Assembly: GCA_913057785.1 (NCBI GenBank)
Contig: CAJXPD010000056.1
Span: 1 to 42,848, forward strand
Reading direction: 5' to 3'
Source of the DNA: an uncultured Lewinella sp.
GTDB taxonomy: Bacteria > Bacteroidota > Bacteroidia > Chitinophagales > Saprospiraceae
DNA: 42,848 nucleotides
In this document: positions 8,663 to 16,717 of the stretch, one piece after another
Layout of the letters: every line of letters starts with the position of its first letter
How positions within the stretch are numbered: the first letter of the stretch is position 1
Position numbers and translations under genes: made by a program
The notes under the pieces: generated by a model
Told to the model about the DNA's origin: nothing
What the model saw: the letters and a program-made list of their open reading frames with translations, nothing else
The model's database searches: none

Positions 8663-10981
8663 TTAATTTGCTTTTTCTAGGCGGATCGCAACCCACTTAG
8701 AACTAGGAGTTTTGCTTCCTTTGGCGAAACTATTGATCGGTACCAATACATTGGCTTCAGGAAAGTAAGTAGCTACGCAACCACTCGGAATGTCATAAGG
8801 GATTACCAAGAATTTCTCTGCACGCCTTGTTTGCCCCTCGTGCTCTCCTACTAGGTTAACAATAGATTTCTTCTGCAAGCCTTCCTTCTTCATATCCGCT
8901 CGGTTCATTAAGACCACTCGGCGTTCATTATAGATGCCCCGGTATCGATCATTTAGACCATAGATAGTGGTATTGTACTGGTCATGACTTCGGATAGTCA
9001 TCATGATGTATTCACCTTCATTGACCTGGCGTTGCGGAGGCTTATTAATGGTGAATTTGGCTTTACCGGTATCGGTATTGAATTTACCATTTCGTGCTCC
9101 ATTCGGAAGGTAGAAGCCACCAGGTTCTCTAACACGCTCATTGTAGCTATCGAACCCCGGGATTACCTTTTCAATATCATCGCGGATTTGATCATAATTG
9201 GCTGCCATGCCTTCCCAATCAACCTTACTATCACTTCCCAAAGTAGCCATGGCGAGGCTGGCTATGATGGCTGGTTCGCTCTTCAAGTCACTGGACACAG
9301 GAGGGAGAATACCCTGAGAGGAATGGACAATTCCCATCGAATTCTCGACACTTACAAATTGTTCTCCACCTGCTTGTTGGTCTACTTCCGTTCGACCTAG
9401 GCAAGGAAGAATTAATGCCTCCTTGCCATGAATCAGGTGACTCCGATTAAGCTTTGTTGAGACATGGACCGTTAAGTTGCATCGCTTCAAGGCTTCGGCC
9501 GTGTATGCGGTATCTGGTGTCGCCGAGATGAAGTTTCCTCCCATGGCGAAGAATACCTTTCCCCGACCATCGTGCATAGCATTAATGGCATCCACGACGG
9601 CAAAACCATGTTTTCTTGGGGCACTAAAACCGTAAGTTTCTTCTAGTTTATCCAAAAAGCGGGCAGGCGGTGCTTCCCAAATACCCATGGTCCGATCCCC
9701 TTGGACATTGCTATGGCCCCTTACTGGGCAGGTACCTGCTCCCGGTTTTCCAATTGCTCCTTTTAGGAGAAGTAGGTTAACCACTTCTTTAATATTGGCA
9801 ACACCATTTTCATGCTGTGTTAAGCCCATCGCCCAGCAGATAATAATCTTATTGTTTCGCCGGATCAATTCGACTGCTTCCTTAATCTTGTCCCGTGCTA
9901 CTCCACAGGCTTCAGCTAAGGTGTTGAAGTCATATTGTTTCAAATCTTCCAAGAAGGCTTCGTATCCTTCTGTGTTCTCCACAATAAAGTCAAAATCAAA
10001 TGCCGAACCCGGCCGACTTTTTTCCTCGTACCACAATAGCAACATGATTGCCTTTAGTAGTGCCACATCGCCATTGACCTTAACCTGTAAGAAGAGGTCT
10101 GTTAGTGGAGTTCCTCCGGACAAAACCTTACTAGGGCGCTGCGGATTTACGAAGTTGATCAAGCCCGCTTCTGGTAAGGGGTTGATCGTAATTATCTTGC
10201 CTCCGTTCTCTTTGCATCTCTCTAGAGCAGTAAGCATCCTAGGATGGTTGGTGCCCGGATTCTGTCCCATTACGATCACCACTTCTGCCTCGTATAAATC
10301 TGTCAAGGTCACAGAACCTTTACCTATACCTAAGGTCTGAGAAAGCCCTTGACCACTTGACTCATGACACATGTTCGAGCAATCCGGCAGGTTGTTGGTC
10401 CCGAATTCTCGAACGAACAGCTGATACAAGAAAGCTGCTTCATTACTTGTACGCCCGGATGTATAAAAGATGGCCTCATCGGGATGATCTAAGGCATTGA
10501 GGTGTTTACCGACTAATTCAAAGGCATCTTCCCAACTGATTGGTTCATAGCGTTCACTACCTTCTCGCAGATACATCGGTTCAGTTAATCGTCCCTTTTT
10601 CCCGATTTCAAAATCCGACCAAGTCAACATTTCACCAATGCTATGTTTAGCAAAAAAGCGGCTATCAATTCGTCTTTTAGTTGCTTCCTCTGCAATGGCT
10701 TTGATACCATTTTCACAATACTCGCCTAATTTTGAGCGTTCATCATCGGGATCAGGCCAAGCGCAGCCAGGACAGTCGAAACCCCCTTTTTGGTTCACTG
10801 CTGCCATCGTTTTCCGAGCAGTACTAACGCCCATGTATTTGTTGGCTTGTTTGAGGGCAGCGGTTACGCCCTGAACTCCTGCCGCTTTTGTTTTGGGTTT
10901 ACCGAGTTTAAGGCCAGTGAATTCTGCAGGTGGTTGTCCAGTTTCCGCCTCTTTTAATTTATTGTCTTCTTGTACTGACAT
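8663..10981 (-). CDS. FdhF/YdeP-family molybdopterin oxidoreductase
   Basis: A 772-residue cytoplasmic molybdopterin oxidoreductase of the YdeP (formate-dehydrogenase-alpha-like) family. Visible are the N-terminal GGFDCPGCAWPD (Cys70, Cys73) typical of YdeP, the cofactor-binding segments TSGRTSNEAAFLYQLF and VVIVMGQNPGTNHPR, and a C-terminal dinucleotide-binding domain (SHDQYNTTIYGLNDRYRGIY). In PDCSNMCHESSGQGL, Cys205 lies where the selenocysteine of E. coli FdhF sits and is the likely molybdenum ligand. There is no signal peptide. It is followed by moaC and preceded by the DUF7009- and DUF4202-like genes. FdhD, which sulfurates such enzymes, is at 22.4 kb. The physiological substrate of YdeP-type enzymes is not established. 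Confidence 0.93.
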   Translation of the reverse strand: MSVQEDNKLKEAETGQPPAEFTGLKLGKPKTKAAGVQGVTAALKQANKYMGVSTARKTMAAVNQKGGFDCPGCAWPDPDDERSKLGEYCENGIKAIAEEATKRRIDSRFFAKHSIGEMLTWSDFEIGKKGRLTEPMYLREGSERYEPISWEDAFELVGKHLNALDHPDEAIFYTSGRTSNEAAFLYQLFVREFGTNNLPDCSNMCHESSGQGLSQTLGIGKGSVTLTDLYEAEVVIVMGQNPGTNHPRMLTALERCKENGGKIITINPLPEAGLINFVNPQRPSKVLSGGTPLTDLFLQVKVNGDVALLKAIMLLLWYEEKSRPGSAFDFDFIVENTEGYEAFLEDLKQYDFNTLAEACGVARDKIKEAVELIRRNNKIIICWAMGLTQHENGVANIKEVVNLLLLKGAIGKPGAGTCPVRGHSNVQGDRTMGIWEAPPARFLDKLEETYGFSAPRKHGFAVVDAINAMHDGRGKVFFAMGGNFISATPDTAYTAEALKRCNLTVHVSTKLNRSHLIHGKEALILPCLGRTEVDQQAGGEQFVSVENSMGIVHSSQGILPPVSSDLKSEPAIIASLAMATLGSDSKVDWEGMAANYDQIRDDIEKVIPGFDSYNERVREPGGFYLPNGARNGKFNTDTGKAKFTINKPPQRQVNEGEYIMMTIRSHDQYNTTIYGLNDRYRGIYNERRVVLMNRADMKKEGLQKKSIVNLVGEHEGQTRRAEKFLVIPYDIPSGCVATYFPEANVLVPINSFAKGSKTPSSKWVAIRLEKAN

Positions 10982-11052
10982 GAGGTTGCTTAATAAATGG
11001 TGTAGTAGGTTATACCTAATATGGGAATTAGTGTAAATTTTTTCAAGTGCCT

Positions 11053-11439
11053 TTAACAGGCTTTGACCTCTTCCTCCGCTAAATCTCCAAAAAGATCACT
11101 CTTATCCTCATTTTCCCTATCCTTGCAAGGGAAGTCCTTTTCAATTAAAACCTGGAGTTGTTTTGCGTTTTGGAGAGGTATAAATGTCTCCAGGCCAACT
11201 TGGTTGGAATCGATCCAGCTAGTGGCTTGGTTTTGGGGGATAGTTATTTGGATTTGATGATCAATGTAAGTGGCTTGAATGCCCGATGTATTATCGGCCA
11301 TATTTAACGAAAAGCTAAGTGACGAGGTTTCACCTGGGAACCCTACTTCTTCCATAATTGTCACTCCTTTTCTTAACGCTTCAATTTCTGATTTCCGCAA
11401 CCGCAGACGGATGCTGTTTTGGACACAACGCATTTTCAT
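11053..11439 (-). CDS. DUF7009-like small protein of the molybdenum locus
   Basis: A 128-residue acidic protein without signal peptide or membrane segment. The N-terminus (NSIRLRLRKSEIEAL) and the cysteine-containing end (EKDFPCKDRENEDKSDLFG) match what I recall of DUF7009 proteins, which in Bacteroidota often neighbour molybdopterin oxidoreductases. The second Met (11433) is an equally good start. It is 71 nt upstream of the YdeP-type gene on the same strand. The function is unknown; I would guess a maturation or regulatory partner of the oxidoreductase, but only from position. Confidence 0.7.
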   Translation of the reverse strand: MKMRCVQNSIRLRLRKSEIEALRKGVTIMEEVGFPGETSSLSFSLNMADNTSGIQATYIDHQIQITIPQNQATSWIDSNQVGLETFIPLQNAKQLQVLIEKDFPCKDRENEDKSDLFGDLAEEEVKAC

Positions 11440-11512
11440 GACGGATCATTTTATCTATTCAGCTACTTATTTCTTTTTATTGGAAAGGTCGCCTGGTAAA
11501 AGTATCTTCATT

Positions 11513-12103
11513 TTAGGCCAGCGCTCGTTCGATTAGTGATTTCGCCTTCTCAGGATATTCAATTTTTAGGGCTTCTCCATGACCGTTTGGGGTCATTTTT
11601 CGCCACGTCTTCTGGAGAATATCGATTACTTTTTCATCCTCATGCTTAATGGCAAAGGGTTCGAAATAATAATCTAAGAAAACCAGACAGATAATATCCT
11701 CCAATTGTTGACATTCTGGATCTTTCCTCAGGTTTTTCTTCTTCAATAGTTGTTGAACGCGAGCAATTTGATTCTCATGGTATCCCTCCTGCATAAGAAT
11801 CTCACCCGTTTTTGTGGCGTGAAACTGCTGGAGCGATGTCCTCCATTGGTGATAGCCAACTTTACCCATAGGATAATCTGATCTGGGGATTTCCCAGCGG
11901 CAGATATGTTGGGCATGCGCTGCAATGCGAAGTTCTTCTGATGCTTCAGGATAGACCTTATTAAGCCATTGAGTCATGCGTTGGGCGTATAGCCATTCTT
12001 TCGCATGCTCTTTTCCTTCCCACTCTTCTTGATTAGGGTCAGCTTGGTTGGCTTGATCAATGGCTTGGATCACTTTGTCAAAGCGATTTTGATCTTCGAT
12101 CAT
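11513..12103 (-). CDS. DUF4202 protein
   Basis: A 196-residue soluble protein that fits DUF4202: opening FDKVIQAIDQANQADPN, central KEHAKEWLYAQRMTQWL, AAHAQHICRWEIPRSDYP and GYHQWRTSLQQFHA, late DIICLVFLDYYFEPF. The spaced His residues of EHA, AAHAQH and FHA resemble a metal-binding HD-type helical hydrolase fold, which is inference. It is the first gene of the minus-strand run DUF4202, DUF7009-like, YdeP-type, moaC (gap to the next 73 nt), which suggests a link with the molybdoenzyme. Biochemical role unknown. Confidence 0.82.
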   Translation of the reverse strand: MIEDQNRFDKVIQAIDQANQADPNQEEWEGKEHAKEWLYAQRMTQWLNKVYPEASEELRIAAHAQHICRWEIPRSDYPMGKVGYHQWRTSLQQFHATKTGEILMQEGYHENQIARVQQLLKKKNLRKDPECQQLEDIICLVFLDYYFEPFAIKHEDEKVIDILQKTWRKMTPNGHGEALKIEYPEKAKSLIERALA

Positions 12104-12194
12104 ATTCTTTTCTCCTTGGGAATTTAGGTATTAGGGGCTGATTATAAATTTAAATATAATCTGAACGGGAAGATACGGCAAATAGCAGGATACC

Positions 12195-12836
12195 TCAACA
12201 TTTTGAGTTTTGAATTGACGGAATCCAATTTGTAAATACCTTGGGTTGACGCTGAATGAACCATTCAATCAATAGAAGATTAGGTACCCAGCAGGACCAA
12301 CTTACCATTCGATAGGCCGTATAAAAATCCATCGCAAGCACGGACATGTAGAAAGGTAATTGTAAACGTAGGGTTACTGCCGCAAAGGTCAAGGCATAAC
12401 TGCGCAGCATCCACTCTCTATGTGCCTCTACATTTCGCTGTTTGATAGTGGTGTAGGCCATAGTTGTGGTATATAGCCACAGCAGGGCTAGACCGGTAAA
12501 GCCAACTTTGGCAAGGGGGCCTCCTGTGGCGTAAAGTGCTATGCCTAAACCACTAATTCCTCCCCAGGCGCAGGCGATCACATAAATCCGGCCTAAGAAT
12601 CTATGCCAAGTGATTCGCTTTTGTCGAAACTTCGGGAAGAATTGAAAAGCGCCGGTCATCAAGGCTATTCCCCCGCCTATGACATGAGAGTAGAACCCGA
12701 TTTGATAAAGGAGTACTTGAGCAAGTTCACCTTTTGTTTGGAGAATGCTTTTTATCTTGAAATCCAGAAAAGTAAAAGCATAAGCTCCAATGCTAAGGCT
12801 AAGCACAACCATCACTATACGGCCAATGTTTTTCAT
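12195..12836 (-). CDS. DUF2306-type integral membrane protein
   Basis: A 213-residue protein with about six hydrophobic segments. It resembles the DUF2306 family: HVIGGGIALMTGAFQFFPKFR, then WHRFLGRIYVIACAWGGISGL, and NVEAHREWMLRSYALTFAAVTLR (three stretches in order). The conserved His residues in TM borders (SHV, WHRF, AHREWM) recall cytochrome b561-like haem ligands, but this is not established for the family. It is divergent from the DUF1330 gene with a 114-nt gap. Function unknown. Confidence 0.75.
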   Translation of the reverse strand: MKNIGRIVMVVLSLSIGAYAFTFLDFKIKSILQTKGELAQVLLYQIGFYSHVIGGGIALMTGAFQFFPKFRQKRITWHRFLGRIYVIACAWGGISGLGIALYATGGPLAKVGFTGLALLWLYTTTMAYTTIKQRNVEAHREWMLRSYALTFAAVTLRLQLPFYMSVLAMDFYTAYRMVSWSCWVPNLLLIEWFIQRQPKVFTNWIPSIQNSKC

Positions 12837-12950
12837 TTGTTTAATCTTAATAGAGGTCTAGAAAAGGTGGAATTTATAAGGGAAGTTAAACTTTAATCAA
12901 TTGAAAAGCCATCAGTTAAATAATTAATTATCAGCATAATCACTACTCCC

Positions 12951-13253
12951 ATGCTATATCTCACTCAACTGATTTATGTGAAAGAAGGTAAAGAGGATAC
13001 TTTCCATAGTTTTGAAGCTGCAGCAATTCCTATTTTAGATCAGTACAATGGTCATCTCTTGGCTAGATGTAGACCTACTGATCACTCTTGGATTGCAGGG
13101 GAATACCCAAAGCCCTACGAAGTTCACATAGTTCGCTTTGATACTAGGGAGGACTTTGAAGCCTTCGCTGAAGATAAAACCAGGAAAGACTTGCTTCCAC
13201 TCAAGGAATCTTCTATTGATCGTACCGTATTGATAGAGGGTAGGTTACTTTAG
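12951..13253 (+). CDS. DUF1330 small protein
   Basis: A 100-residue protein of the dimeric alpha/beta barrel type, fitting DUF1330: YVKEGKEDTFHSFEAAAIPIL, HLLARCRP, and HIVRFDTREDFEAFAEDKTR. These small proteins have no firmly known role; some members resemble antibiotic monooxygenase folds. It is probably in a short transcription unit with the downstream SRPBCC gene (138 nt gap). Confidence 0.75.
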   Translation: MLYLTQLIYVKEGKEDTFHSFEAAAIPILDQYNGHLLARCRPTDHSWIAGEYPKPYEVHIVRFDTREDFEAFAEDKTRKDLLPLKESSIDRTVLIEGRLL

Positions 13254-13391
13254 TCATGGAAAGTACCGCTAACTTTGACCCAAAATCACAAATAGCTGGC
13301 CCATAGACCAAAGCATTTGGCCGTTGAGAGCTACAATTTTGTCCTATCGTTTCACTCGAGTTGTTTTCATCAACTTATCAAAACATTTAGG

Positions 13392-13820
13392 ATGAAAAAG
13401 TCAAATCACAAAATTTCGGCAACTATTGATGTTACTCCTACAGAAGCTTGGCAGATCATTGGAGCAGTGGGTGGTGTAGACAAATGGCTAGCCCCTATTC
13501 AAGCCTGTCGGGTAGAAGGAGATAAGCGATTTTGTACCACTGAGGACGGGGAATTCTCGGAAGATATACTTAAAGTAGATCACGAGAACAAGGTTTTAGA
13601 ATATCTTATACCCAGCCAAAATATGTTACCTGTAGAAAATATCCAGGGACGTATGCAGGTCACGGCCAGCGAAGGGAAGGCTGTTGTTGAATGGGCATGG
13701 GCGTTTGATGTGGAAGAAACGAACGAGGCCGGAGCCAAAGAAATGCTCAGTATGGTTGGTAACATGGGGATTACTGGCATCGAATCCTTGATTAAAGAAG
13801 AAGCTGGATTGGCAGCGTAA
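13392..13820 (+). CDS. SRPBCC-family protein (START/polyketide-cyclase fold)
   Basis: A 142-residue protein of the SRPBCC ligand-binding fold: ISATIDVTPTEAWQIIGAVGGVDKWLAP opens in two strands, GEFSEDILKVDHENKVLEY lies in the middle, and a long C-terminal helix ends it (GNMGITGIESLIKEEAGL). The frame is open 25 codons further up, but those codons do not look like family sequence; I use the ATG at 13392. It lies between DUF1330 and an AraC regulator. Ligand unknown. Confidence 0.8.
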   Translation: MKKSNHKISATIDVTPTEAWQIIGAVGGVDKWLAPIQACRVEGDKRFCTTEDGEFSEDILKVDHENKVLEYLIPSQNMLPVENIQGRMQVTASEGKAVVEWAWAFDVEETNEAGAKEMLSMVGNMGITGIESLIKEEAGLAA

Positions 13821-13840
13821 ATTGAATTGTAAACAGAGGG

Positions 13841-13862
13841 TTACTGCCTATTTTGGCAGTAA
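13841..13862 (+). terminator. Hairpin between the SRPBCC gene and the AraC gene
   Basis: A perfect 8-bp stem TTACTGCC/GGCAGTAA (13841-13848 with 13855-13862) with a 6-nt loop TATTTT, extended by AGAG/CTCT after a one-base bulge. It lies 20 nt before the AraC start. The trailing sequence TCTCTTCT is only moderately T-rich, so terminator or attenuator is tentative. Confidence 0.5.
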
Positions 13863-13881
13863 TCTCTTCTAGGAAGCACCT

Positions 13882-14724
13882 ATGTTTTTAGACCATCAAA
13901 GACTTGATTTATTTGATAAAATGCTTTTCGAAAAGGCCGAGATTCGCCCTCCAATGCGAAAACCTTTAGGCATGCCCAATGAAGCCTGTTTATTATATAT
14001 CGTGAAAGGAGCAAATGCTGTCATTTCACCTACACAGGCAGAACTGGTAATGGAGAAGCAGGCCTTGATGATGAAGTGCGATAACTATGTATATGAAATG
14101 CAGCCCAGCCAAAATGCTAATACTTACGAGGCGGTGGCTGTCCATTTCTATCCGGAGGTATTGAAGAAAGTGTTTGAAAATGATCTTCCTGCTTTCTTGA
14201 AGGAGGAACAGCAAGAGCCGCCCAGAAATTCTATGATCAAGATCAAGGTGGATAGATTGCTAGAAAAGTACTTCGATAGTATTTTGTTCTATTTCGCTAA
14301 CCCAGAATTGGCGAGTGAAGAGCTCCTCATTCTCAAGGTTAGAGAACTTTTCCTATTATTAGAAAAAACCGATAGTAGACAGCTTAAAGAAATAATCAAT
14401 AGCTTGTTCACGCCCCAAATTTATTCTTTTAGAGAGGTGATTGAACGGCACTTATATACCCATATTACCAATGTCGAGTTGGCAGAACTTACCCACCTAA
14501 GTTTATCCTCTTTCAAACGGGAATTTAAACGGATATATGGAGAGAGCCCTAGGCGTTACTTGCGAAAGCAAAAGCTCAAGAGGGCTGCAGAACTACTCAA
14601 GGTAAGTGAAATGAATGTGACTCAGATTGCCTTTGAATGTGGTTTTAAAGACCTAGCGCATTTCTCCATCGCTTTTAAGGATACGTATGGCTGCGCTCCT
14701 TCCTTGTATAAGAACAGCCATTAA
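13882..14724 (+). CDS. AraC-family transcriptional regulator
   Basis: A 280-residue AraC regulator. Residues 1-170 form an N-terminal cupin-like sensor domain (MRKPLGMPNEACLLYIVKGA, then EKQALMMKCDNYVYEM). The C-terminal DNA-binding domain (about 180-280) has both helix-turn-helices: NVELAELTHLSLSSFKREFK and MNVTQIAFECGFKDLAHFS with the closing YGCAPSLYK. It is convergent with the GNAT gene, sharing the 4-nt TTAA at 14721-14724 as both stop codons. The ligand and targets are unknown; the DUF1330 and SRPBCC genes upstream are candidate targets. Confidence 0.92.
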   Translation: MFLDHQRLDLFDKMLFEKAEIRPPMRKPLGMPNEACLLYIVKGANAVISPTQAELVMEKQALMMKCDNYVYEMQPSQNANTYEAVAVHFYPEVLKKVFENDLPAFLKEEQQEPPRNSMIKIKVDRLLEKYFDSILFYFANPELASEELLILKVRELFLLLEKTDSRQLKEIINSLFTPQIYSFREVIERHLYTHITNVELAELTHLSLSSFKREFKRIYGESPRRYLRKQKLKRAAELLKVSEMNVTQIAFECGFKDLAHFSIAFKDTYGCAPSLYKNSH

Positions 14725-15242
14725 ATTTGACTAAAAGGGGCTGAATATTCAACGATACCCTTGACCTCTGACAAGGCTCCTGGTGTTAATTCTAATCCCA
14801 TGAAGTACTCACTCGGCACTTCATAATGTGTTCCAATCTCCCATTTTTCTGCGGGTTCAAACCCAAATCTAGGATAATAGTCTTTATGGCCGAGCACGAT
14901 GACGGATTGATACCTTAAGTCTTTGGCCATTGCCAATCCGGCATGAATCAACATTCCTCCGATTCCACTTTTCTGATATTTAGGTAACACACCCATTGGG
15001 GCTAAGGCCAGACTTTCTGTTTTCTGACCGTCCGGTCTCACGATTTCTATTTTAATAAAAATAATATGGCCAATGATCTCTTCATTCTGGATAGCAACCA
15101 AGGATAACTCAGGAATGAAACAATCATCTTGGCGAAGTAAATCTACTAACTTGCCTTCGTTTTCCTGGCCAAAAGCTAAAGCATGAAGTTGAAATATCTC
15201 CGGATGGTCCGCTGCTGTTTCAGGTCTAATGAGGATATCCAT
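14721..15242 (-). CDS. GNAT-family N-acetyltransferase
   Basis: A 173-residue acetyltransferase. Visible are RPETAADHPEIFQLHALAF (N-terminal GNAT pattern), LALAPMGVLPKYQKSGIGGM with the acetyl-CoA-binding KSGIGG turn, and the late VLGHKDYYPRFGFEPAEKW typical of YhbS-like members. I start at ATG 15242 rather than six codons upstream, because MDILIRPETAAD is the usual family beginning. It overlaps the convergent AraC gene by 4 nt. Acetyl acceptor unknown. Confidence 0.9.
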   Translation of the reverse strand: MDILIRPETAADHPEIFQLHALAFGQENEGKLVDLLRQDDCFIPELSLVAIQNEEIIGHIIFIKIEIVRPDGQKTESLALAPMGVLPKYQKSGIGGMLIHAGLAMAKDLRYQSVIVLGHKDYYPRFGFEPAEKWEIGTHYEVPSEYFMGLELTPGALSEVKGIVEYSAPFSQI

Positions 15243-15358
15243 TCTTAATTTATTTACCAAGGTTCATTTGTGAAATCAGTTCTTAACTAATGCTAAAGAG
15301 AGATCGAGTCGCAACTTTATTTTTGCAAAATAGCTAGTTTTGCAGAGAAGGTATATTT

Positions 15359-16717
15359 ATGAATCATCCGGGTGTATATTTTACTGTTCTTTGGCTTGCC
15401 TTGCTGTCGCTGAGCATAGGGATGTTCCAGCAAAGCCGATACTCCATGTCCCCCGAAAAATCTGTCGGACATTTGGAAGAAGGAGCTACCTATGTGTGCC
15501 CGCCCTGTGGATGTGGCGCTCACCACCCTGAACATGTTTGGCATACACCAGGCTTATGTACTGCCTGCAGCATGCCGCTGATTCGTTCCGATAGGGTCCG
15601 TCTCAGTTGGGCGGAAAAGTTGTTTAAAATAGAACGCTACGTTTCGATTTTCCATTATCGACTGCTGTATCCAGCCTATCTCTTGGCCTTTTTTACGGGC
15701 TTCTTAGGACTTTTTCGAGATCGCAAAATACCACTTCGAGTACTCTTCTACATTTTTCTATTGGGGCATGTGTTTTATGCTTTCAAACACCAATTGTGGG
15801 GCACTTCCTATTCCTTGTCCGTTCCGGTGCGTTGGCAGTATTTTCCCATTGGATTCCTATTATTAACAGGGCCTGCACTTTATCTATATTTCAGGAATAA
15901 ACAGGAGAGAATCAAGAATTGGCAGAAAGAAGACCGCTGGCACTTTTTGCCGGGCTTAGTTGTGATCATTGCCTATTCCATTTTGTTCCTTGGACCTTCA
16001 GCCTGGCGGGACTGGGCAACCTACAATGGATTTGACCATTTTCTTGCCGTTGCGGAGCAGTTTACTTTTCTAATCTCTGGTGCTTATTATGGATGGCTGA
16101 GTTGGAGCCTTTTTGAGCCAAGAGAAATGCAAATTAGAGAGCGTAAATGGCTAATGCAGCTGCTACTTTTTCAAGGGATTATCTGGGTCAGTTGGCTTTT
16201 CTTACTGTCCATCAACCTTTTTCTTTTTGACATGATGTCTACTAGCTTGGATTATCATTTAATCTGGTTTTTGATTGCGGCTTTTGGTTGTGTAGCAACG
16301 TATTACATCTTATTTCAGTCCGATCAGTTGGGGCACCTCAGTCGTAAGAAGGAAAATCGCTTGACGGAACCCACTTTGGAACAGTTAAAACAAAAACTAT
16401 TGGGGCTGATGATGGGGGATAAACCCTATTTAAACCCCGATTTAAGCTTGGCGATCTTAGCACAGCAATTGGAGATAAAAGAAAAAGAGCTATCAGAACT
16501 CCTGCAAAAAGGATTTGATAGCTCTTTTTATGCTTTTATCAATCAGTATCGATTAAACGAAGTCAAAGAGATGCTAAGGGATCCCGAAAATGATCGGTTT
16601 ACCAACTTTGCTTTGGCTCAGCAGGCTGGCTTTTCTTCAAAGTCAACCTTTTTTCACCTATTCAAAAAGCACGTGGGTATGACCCCAGGTGCCTACAAGA
16701 AAGAAAACAGAATTTAG
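15359..16717 (+). CDS. Membrane-bound AraC-type regulator with a heavy-metal-binding-like domain
   Basis: A 452-residue protein with three parts. An N-terminal membrane segment (about 7-22) is followed by a Cys/His-rich block (residues 44-75: TYVCPPCGCGAHHP, then PGLCTACSMPLI; Cys47, Cys50, Cys52, Cys67, Cys70) resembling the heavy-metal-binding domain found at the start of copper ATPases and efflux proteins. Then come about seven membrane helices (about 100-325), and a cytoplasmic AraC DNA-binding domain (about 350-450; LAILAQQLEIKEKELSELLQ and the closing HVGMTPGAYKKE). 7TM-AraC proteins are common in Bacteroidota; the metal-binding block is the unusual addition and suggests a metal-responsive membrane regulator. 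Targets unknown. Its stop overlaps the convergent phoD-like stop. Confidence 0.85.
   Translation: MNHPGVYFTVLWLALLSLSIGMFQQSRYSMSPEKSVGHLEEGATYVCPPCGCGAHHPEHVWHTPGLCTACSMPLIRSDRVRLSWAEKLFKIERYVSIFHYRLLYPAYLLAFFTGFLGLFRDRKIPLRVLFYIFLLGHVFYAFKHQLWGTSYSLSVPVRWQYFPIGFLLLTGPALYLYFRNKQERIKNWQKEDRWHFLPGLVVIIAYSILFLGPSAWRDWATYNGFDHFLAVAEQFTFLISGAYYGWLSWSLFEPREMQIRERKWLMQLLLFQGIIWVSWLFLLSINLFLFDMMSTSLDYHLIWFLIAAFGCVATYYILFQSDQLGHLSRKKENRLTEPTLEQLKQKLLGLMMGDKPYLNPDLSLAILAQQLEIKEKELSELLQKGFDSSFYAFINQYRLNEVKEMLRDPENDRFTNFALAQQAGFSSKSTFFHLFKKHVGMTPGAYKKENRI

Noticed and set aside
10638..10874. ORFs on the plus strand inside the YdeP-type gene, including one of 217 codons at 9687-10340
   Set aside because: Antisense shadows of a well-conserved enzyme gene, with no family features of their own.
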